The notes under the pieces are model-generated. The model ran no database searches, was not told the DNA's origin, and was given only the letters and a program-made list of their open reading frames with translations. 64,000 nt of DNA from Calditrichota bacterium (lineage in GTDB: Bacteria > CLD3). Location: NCBI GenBank assembly GCA_008501735.1, contig QQUF01000016.1:62001-126000 (forward strand). The letters run 5' to 3'. Both the position numbers and the translations under genes were made by a program. Shown one piece after another: positions 62,501 through 64,000 of the stretch; position 1 is the stretch's first letter; every line of letters starts with the position of its first letter.

Positions 62501-63418
62501 CGTAACTCCGCAGACAAATTTATTTAAGTCATTTGGATTTTGCACTAAATCAGTAACATCGGCATTCGCAGCACCAACAGCTGTACTAATAGAAACTTGT
62601 GTCCAATTCTCTCCATTATCACTACTTTGGAAAATTCCACGACTCGTTGCGGCAAGTACAATTCCTGTAAAACTTGTATGAATTATTTTGTAAAAATTAA
62701 CTGAACCTGTGTAAGCAGCACTAAAATTTGTTGCATTCCAAGTTGCTCCACCATCTGTAGATTTTAAAACTGCGGAACTTGAGACTGTTACACCTGCAGT
62801 ATTTTCACCGTCTGTCCCAATTAAAATCTCGTCAGGATTTGAACCCCTCAAGGAGATTGCTGAAACGCGTAAATTTGGAATGTTGTCATCAAGAGCGCTC
62901 CAAGAACTTCCACCACTTGTTGTCTTCCAAATTCCACCGCCGTTAGTTCCTGCATAAATTATGTTCGGGTTTGATGGATTTACAGCGAGAGCAAGAACTC
63001 GTCCTGCGATTGCATTTTTTGAAGGACCAACGGATTCCCAAGTATTTTCATAATTGAGTTCATTCCCACCTTTATTCTTTCCTCCGTGAATTTTAGGAAT
63101 TCCATCATTAATTTTGCTACCAAAACCCGGAATTGTCGTCTTTAGTGTTTCGTACTGTTCAAAAACATAGTTTGTTGGGAAACTACCAGATGGGTAAGCA
63201 AGTTCATAAAATTTAACCCAATCTCTCATAAATGGTTTGAAACCAGTTCCTTTCCCTTTTTTTTCGCCTCTCAAATATTTAAGAGCAATCGGATTTTTTT
63301 CAAGGTTGTATTGCTTTACCCATTTTTCATTTCTTGCTTGCCAATTTTCAGCATTAACTCCACTCGTCATAAATGCTATTGAAGTAATTATTCCTAAAGA
63401 AAGATTTAATAATTTCAT
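59519..63418 (-). CDS. Very large secreted Asp-box propeller protein with T9SS sorting domain
   Basis: 1299 residues. A signal peptide (LGIITSIAFMTSGVNA) is followed by a long beta-propeller region (about 120-790) of sortilin/Vps10 or BNR type with at least seven Asp-boxes (S-x-D-x-G-x-T-W, for example STDGGATWNA and TNDTGATWTD). A CARDB-like Ig domain follows (about 860-940), then beta-sandwich regions and a C-terminal T9SS domain (NYPNPFNPKTNISF, SSGIYFYKL). It should be exposed on the surface or released. Its ATG overlaps the stop of the small upstream gene by 4 bp. Confidence 0.85.
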   Translation of the reverse strand: MKLLNLSLGIITSIAFMTSGVNAENWQARNEKWVKQYNLEKNPIALKYLRGEKKGKGTGFKPFMRDWVKFYELAYPSGSFPTNYVFEQYETLKTTIPGFGSKINDGIPKIHGGKNKGGNELNYENTWESVGPSKNAIAGRVLALAVNPSNPNIIYAGTNGGGIWKTTSGGSSWSALDDNIPNLRVSAISLRGSNPDEILIGTDGENTAGVTVSSSAVLKSTDGGATWNATNFSAAYTGSVNFYKIIHTSFTGIVLAATSRGIFQSSDNGENWTQVSISTAVGAANADVTDLVQNPNDLNKFVCGVTGFGVFYSNDFGNTWSASTMPSSLSLSIGRVSVDYGSSSGYYNEAFAMIEDNSDGSTLGILKSTDYGQTWSLENNSANVLGSQGWSCNTILTDRGNHNKIYVGGLDLWRSKNGGSNFYKKSHWTYNPSNSKYVHADQRVLVRHPTDTNTFFIGCDGGVFKTTDDFQNFTKISYGMEITQCNSVAIHPTDNEVLLSGTQDNGTISKLASSTWNIARTGDGGATEFDFNDPTYAYSSYVNFKPLRSTNGGASFSNKNSGISYTDDVADGRCRFYAPMEMDPNNSSVLYGGTYRIWKTTDKMSNWNTIGSGDLTGGGTEKISAIAIAPNNSNVIYTGATDGTVFVTTSAYSSGKTNITGSLPQRIVKSIAIDPDCHTKAYITFSGFSNSTSPGHIYKTNDTGATWTDITPSGLNHPVNTIVIDPTYTDHLYIGTDLGVFFSPDAGSNWYSFDDALPNVIVKELRIDQNSGYLFAATNGRGVWKAKLTRPNLDELTPSGWDDALVVRKDNSATNSNCQNSSTLNGNSTSTYLNFAYQNNGEGDALSHESKVYVDDVQYYYLSTSGVGTGNTKKLTNKGPYNVRGGRHTVKAFLDADEEIWETNENDNTFTTQKVWSPYPLLNQSPVSRNAPPKKNTTGATFYNCDGFDFGFGLPLSWGGYSKNLLGVSIIPTSMTNDFDIRLHNDYSDSENGFETALESSNWASGRNDFVIVNGNVAPKGKYYFGITRENYVPSFSGLGNKSSLTDFVIEGTNETGSYTISGLQTTPVSIGSFTMGSNSLLRIYEFYFPPSIHLSGNYIFQLINNSTDVDLGFSFYDKDELYSKKSDYYVDSYGNAGISYSALDGANEDFTVKISSSGYYTLAVWKRNSDDLSKNVSYEIKIGKSLFLKENIENAEGISEKTVTVPTEFELEQNYPNPFNPKTNISFGIPKTSFINLSIFNTKGQKVKTLVNQNLEPSNYKVSWNGSDEKGNIVSSGIYFYKLKTDSFQQTRKMLFVK

Positions 63419-63735
63419 TTTTCTAATCCTTGTGTTTTTTCTTGTCGTTGTAATTTTAGCGTTCTGATTGCTTGTTGAAGTTTAGTTGCCAACTTGTTGT
63501 TCTTTTGTAGTTTGGCTTTTTCTAAATTTTTACTCAAAAACAATAGCTCCTCGTCTTTTTTAAGTTCTTCTAACTTCTTTATGAGCTTAAGACCCTCTGT
63601 CTCAGAAAAAGGATTTTCGATTTGAGAGACTATTTTTTTCTTTTTAAACTCTAGGTTTTCAGTATTGCCTAAACCTATTGAGATGAAAGTTGTGTTAAGT
63701 GTTAAAACTGTAATGAGAATTTTTAAATTTTTCAT
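63415..63735 (-). CDS. Small exported coiled-coil protein
   Basis: 106 residues with a signal peptide (ILITVLTLNTTFISIGLG) and a Lys/Glu/Leu-rich coiled coil to the C-terminus. No family is recognised. Translationally coupled (ATGA) to the large T9SS propeller gene, so it may be its periplasmic partner or chaperone. AGGAA precedes the ATG. Confidence 0.6.
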   Translation of the reverse strand: MKNLKILITVLTLNTTFISIGLGNTENLEFKKKKIVSQIENPFSETEGLKLIKKLEELKKDEELLFLSKNLEKAKLQKNNKLATKLQQAIRTLKLQRQEKTQGLEK

Positions 63736-63784
63736 TTTCTGTTCCTATAAAAAATTATTATTGAATTGTTTTGATTAGGATAAT

Positions 63785-63800
63785 TCACAGAACGTGCCAA
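63785..63800 (-). promoter_or_regulatory. Sigma54-like promoter candidate
   Basis: On the minus strand TTGGCACG, then TTCT, then GTGA. The -24 element is a perfect match, spacing is correct, but the -12 GC is GA. A start near 63774 would leave a 39-base leader. Confidence 0.35.
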
Positions 63801-63861
63801 CCTTAAAAACCTCAATTAAAACCTTTGAATGATTTTTTTGAATTTATCGTTAAATAAGTTG

Positions 63862-63877
63862 TGTTACTATGGTAACA
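63862..63877. promoter_or_regulatory. Palindrome TGTTAC-TATG-GTAACA
   Basis: Inverted repeat with 6-nt arms, centre about 96 bp upstream of the start inferred from the sigma54-like motif. A possible enhancer site. Confidence 0.35.
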
Positions 63878-63961
63878 TTGTCGAAATAGCAACTTTCATT
63901 ATAGTTTTAAATCTTATAGTAAAATTTATTTTTAGCTTTATTTTATGACTTCAATTTTTTA

Positions 63962-64000
63962 ATGGCTAAAGTCAGGTATAGATTTGTCCCGTATTTTTAC
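63962..64000 (+). CDS. Possible start of a gene running off the right edge
   Basis: An ATG at 63962 opens a frame of 13 codons (MAKVRYRFVPYFY) to the end of the window without a stop. Too short to identify; the gap from 63736 to 63961 holds only the promoter and palindrome signals. Confidence 0.3.
   Translation, partial: MAKVRYRFVPYFY

Overview
The window is AT-rich and densely coded on both strands, with very short intergenic gaps and frequent 4-8 bp gene overlaps. Three large secreted proteins end in a type IX secretion (Por) C-terminal sorting domain that contains the motif NFPNPFNP or NYPNPFNP. Together with a SecA of about 1000 residues and PorT-like and FecR-like envelope proteins, this points to the Bacteroidota/Chlorobiota/Ignavibacteriota side of the FCB group, perhaps a 'Kapabacteria'-type organism. 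That placement is inference. I saw no rRNA, tRNA, CRISPR array, insertion sequence or phage.

Layout. From 1 to 16 kb there is mostly housekeeping and envelope material: asnS, a secreted zinc-protease-like protein, a DinB-fold protein, a sterol-desaturase-like membrane enzyme, a BamD-like lipoprotein, nadD, a FetB-like permease, a YefM/YoeB toxin-antitoxin pair with a recognisable operator, and secA. From 16 to 28 kb there is a signalling and surface block: a 1683-residue Ser/Thr kinase-ATPase-TPR-GAF-sigma54 activator-Fis fusion, two YWTD-propeller T9SS proteins with operator-like palindromes and a sigma54-like promoter, tryptophanase, and a TPR protein ending in a histidine-kinase dimerisation domain without an ATPase. 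From 28 to 36 kb there is a Lon-like protease, an NYN/cold-shock RNase candidate, folD, and an apt-restriction-modification-glycosyltransferase-methyltransferase operon. From 36 to 48 kb there are nadB, a second TPR-DHp protein, a GT2 enzyme and a second giant kinase-sigma54 activator of 1785 residues. From 48 to 52 kb there is a Rieske/cytochrome b/pentaheme cytochrome c operon followed by a HAD nucleotidase. From 52 to 56 kb there is a three-gene envelope operon (secreted protein, FecR-domain protein, 807-residue outer-membrane barrel). From 56 to 59.5 kb there is a nucleotidyltransferase, an SDR enzyme, a ferredoxin and a geranylgeranyl-reductase-like flavoprotein. From 59.5 to 63.7 kb there is a 1299-residue Asp-box propeller T9SS protein with a small partner gene.

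The most interesting theme is signalling. Two enormous one-polypeptide regulators join a eukaryotic-type kinase to a sigma54 enhancer-binding module, and two TPR proteins carry an orphan histidine phosphoacceptor domain. The only two intergenic TTGGCAC (-24-like) motifs I found both lie upstream of secreted propeller genes, each with a palindrome roughly 90-100 bp upstream of the predicted start. This suggests a sigma54 surface-protein regulon (inference).

A second theme is non-coding. There is a family of 31-nt REP-like double-stem hairpins occurring in pairs at three loci, with compensatory base changes. There are also families of 7-bp tandem repeats (TTAATCA and AATTAAG types) placed at gene starts and stops, which close all reading frames.
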